From contig CAVSDD010000004.1 in assembly GCA_963726795.1 (NCBI GenBank), positions 558,001 to 622,000 on the forward strand: a DNA stretch of 64,000 nt. The letters run 5' to 3'. Below the pieces are notes generated by a model. It saw nothing but the letters and a program-made list of their open reading frames with translations. It was not told the origin of the DNA and ran no database searches. The translations under genes and the position numbers were made by a program. This DNA is from Hyphomicrobium_A sp963726795. GTDB lineage: Bacteria > Pseudomonadota > Alphaproteobacteria > Rhizobiales > Hyphomicrobiaceae. Of this stretch, positions 62,147 to 64,000 are shown piece by piece. The stretch's first letter is position 1. Every line of letters starts with the position of its first letter.

Positions 62147-63397
62147 ATGGCAACGTTCGCCACCCTTTTGGTGTGGGTCGCGATCTTTTTTCTTGTCAGC
62201 AACGCGCTTGCGTGGGTTGCACTCAGGGCTGTTCCAGGCCTGCTGAGCAGCGAGTATGAGCGGCTGCAGATGCGCTACATCGATCGCTTTCAGGGTGAGC
62301 TCAAACCCTACATTCCCAAATGGTTCGATATTGCTGCCGAGGAATGGCCGGCGTTCCGCAAGGAGTATTCAAAGGCAGAGAGCGGCTCGCACATCTATGA
62401 ATCGTTTGTAGAATTTCGGCATCCGGTTGTAAGCGGCCGCTATATCAACATCGACGCTGCGGGCTTCCGTCACGGCAAGGATCAGGGTCCGTGGCCGCTG
62501 AGTGCTGAGTTCCTCAACATCTTCTTCTTCGGCGGGTCAACGGCGCTCAACGTGGGGCCTGATTGGACGACAATCGCCAGCTATCTGCAGGCGGACCTCA
62601 ACCGTCACAACCTTGAGAAGCCGGTCAGGATCTACAATTTCGGGCGCGGGTCGTATTTCTCCACCCAGGAGCGAATTTTGTTCCAGCAGTTGCTGCTGGA
62701 TGGCCACATCCCCGACATGGCCATCTTCCTCGACGGTGTAAACGACTGCTTCTTCGCGGAGGGCAAGCCGGCGACGTGGGGGATATTTGCGCATGCTCTC
62801 GATGCCCACAATCGTGAGGGCTATGAGGCACTTCTAGGCAAGAGACGCGCACGGCCGAAGTGGCGAAAGCTCTGGGACTTTCTTTGGAGCTTGCCGCTCG
62901 CGCTGGTCGTCGAGCGCATCGGCGCAGCAATCGCCGATCGCGGCGCCGACTTGAGCTATCGGCCGCCGGCTATCAATCCCGCCGAGACCAAAGCTTCAGT
63001 CAACCGCTGGCTCGCGAACAAACGTCAGATCGAGGCGCTGGCGCGCGAGTTTGGAGTTGACGCCGTGTTTGTGTGGCAGCCAACGCCTGCCTACAAGTAT
63101 GACCTCGCCTATCACGTTGCGCTCAATGCGCACTACGGCCTCGGGGGCCACGAGCGATCAGGTGCCGGCTACGCTTATATAGCCGACAGACTCCACGAGT
63201 TGCCGCTCGGGCGAGAATTCGTGTGGCTTGCCGACATTCAGGAAGCGGCACGAGAAGAACTCTATCTCGACAACATGCACTACACGGCGCCTTTCAGTCA
63301 GACGATCGCCAACCGCATCGCCGAGGCGATGATCGAGCGCAAGCTCGTGAATGAGGCACGTCGCGTCACGCGTGATCCTGTCACGCCGGCTGCTTGA
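62147..63397 (+). CDS. Membrane-anchored SGNH/GDSL-type hydrolase
   Basis: A 416-residue protein. An N-terminal membrane helix (TLLVWVAIFFLVSNALAWVA) anchors it, with the domain probably on the periplasmic side. SGNH blocks can be traced: IFFFGGSTALNVGPD (block I, nucleophile Ser), IYNFGRGSYFSTQERILFQQ (block II Gly), IFLDGVNDCFF (block III, GxND) and LYLDNMHYT (block V, DxxH). It may deacylate, or acylate, a surface glycan, by analogy with AlgX/PatB-like proteins. It is followed in the same direction by a methyltransferase gene. Confidence 0.85.
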   Translation: MATFATLLVWVAIFFLVSNALAWVALRAVPGLLSSEYERLQMRYIDRFQGELKPYIPKWFDIAAEEWPAFRKEYSKAESGSHIYESFVEFRHPVVSGRYINIDAAGFRHGKDQGPWPLSAEFLNIFFFGGSTALNVGPDWTTIASYLQADLNRHNLEKPVRIYNFGRGSYFSTQERILFQQLLLDGHIPDMAIFLDGVNDCFFAEGKPATWGIFAHALDAHNREGYEALLGKRRARPKWRKLWDFLWSLPLALVVERIGAAIADRGADLSYRPPAINPAETKASVNRWLANKRQIEALAREFGVDAVFVWQPTPAYKYDLAYHVALNAHYGLGGHERSGAGYAYIADRLHELPLGREFVWLADIQEAAREELYLDNMHYTAPFSQTIANRIAEAMIERKLVNEARRVTRDPVTPAA

Positions 63398-63498
63398 GAG
63401 CCGTGCATGAGCGCGCTCGTAGTAATGACACTCGTGCCACGCCGTGCCATAAGACCCGCCGCTAGCCGAGCCCTTCCCTCGCCGCCCAGAGGTGCCGC

Positions 63499-64000
63499 CG
63501 ATGTTGACCGAGCCCGTGCTCTCGATCGATGCGTACGAGCAAGCCGAGCGCCGCGGAACCGGTACGTTGTCGATCCCGCACATGATGGCGTTTCGGCCTG
63601 TATCGTTTGAATCGGTCGGATGGCCGACGCGCGTCACTGCCGAGCACGAGCTTCTCCGGTACGTCGATCACAACTTTGAGGCGGAGACGGCGTCGCTGTT
63701 CAAGCCTCGCGCCGTGTTTCCGCCCGCGGGCTATCGCAACGCCTTCACGCGAGACGAGCAGGAACTGGTTGGGCGCGTCCGCGACCGCGTCGCCGAGCTG
63801 ACGCAAGCCTGGTTCGGGCGCCGCGTGCGGCCCGTGACAAACATCCTCGTGCAGGTTGGGCCCTATCGGCTCATGCGAGCGCTCGCGAACACTCATCCGC
63901 AGCTCTCTGTGTTCGAGGTCGGGCCCGGCGTCGGGTACCTTGGAGCCATGCTGGCCGCTACCGGGCACCGGTACATGAGCTTCGATGTCACTCAGTCGCT
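63499..64000 (+). CDS. SAM-dependent methyltransferase, N-terminal part (cut by window end)
   Basis: The ATG at 63499 with AGAGG 9 bases before opens a frame that stays open to the window end (167 residues). It begins MLTEPVLSIDAYEQAERRGT and later has FEVGPGVGYLGAMLAATGHR, a motif I of class I methyltransferases, then MSFDVTQS. The preceding ~130 residues (HMMAFRPVSFESVGWPTRVT, PPAGYRNAFTRDEQELVGRV) are a helical N-terminal domain I do not know. The rest is outside the window. Confidence 0.75.

Overview
The window is high-GC bacterial DNA that looks chromosomal and most resembles an alphaproteobacterium of the Hyphomicrobiales (Rhizobiales) type. The grounds are the fmt-truA neighbourhood, a urt-ure cluster ordered urtABCDE-ureD-ureAB-C-E-F-G, small proteins of a rhizobial kind and a palindromic intergenic repeat. 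This taxonomic call is an inference; there is no rRNA gene. Only one RNA gene was found, a tRNA-Thr(GGT) at 9248-9322. No phage, IS element, CRISPR array or replication origin was seen.

Layout. (1) 1-3.9 kb: housekeeping genes (end of fmt, truA, folE) and two small exported proteins. (2) 3.9-9.2 kb: a GDP-L-fucose pair (gmd, fcl), a small lipoprotein, and a two-gene operon of a FemAB-like acyltransferase and an FAD oxidoreductase. (3) 9.2-22.9 kb: tRNA-Thr, a HupE/UreJ nickel permease, a porin, the five-gene urea ABC transporter and a complete urease operon, together a urea uptake and hydrolysis unit. Many genes here carry single-base indels although their protein sequence is well conserved on both sides of each break. 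(4) 22.9-25.2 kb: small unknown proteins and a 2-TM potassium channel with a TrkA domain. (5) 25.2-64 kb: a very large surface-polysaccharide locus.

The polysaccharide locus holds an ABC exporter pair (Wzm/Wzt type), glycosyltransferases, six short-chain sugar epimerases or dehydratases outside the CDP-glucose operon, UDP-galactopyranose mutase and at least seven SAM methyltransferases. A probable heptose module (split transketolase, transaldolase, SIS isomerase, HAD bisphosphatase, cytidylyltransferase plus PfkB kinase) seems able to make its own sedoheptulose 7-phosphate and turn it into an NDP-heptose. A second operon (rfbF, rfbG, a C-methyltransferase, an RfbC-like epimerase) points to a CDP-linked branched 6-deoxy sugar. 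A pair resembling the 'sporadic carbohydrate cluster' families (LIC12192-like protein and 2OG-Fe(II) oxygenase) and a B12-type radical SAM enzyme suggest unusual sugar chemistry.

The most novel items are a glycosyltransferase-like protein ending in a fasciclin-like (FAS1) domain at 41685-43151, a UDP-sugar dehydrogenase relative without the catalytic cysteine at 33563-34859, and a neighbouring SDR without the YxxxK pair. The indels lie almost only in 11.9-22.1 kb and 33.7-37.5 kb. I favour low-quality sequence there over true gene decay, so frameshifted genes are listed over their full inferred extent.
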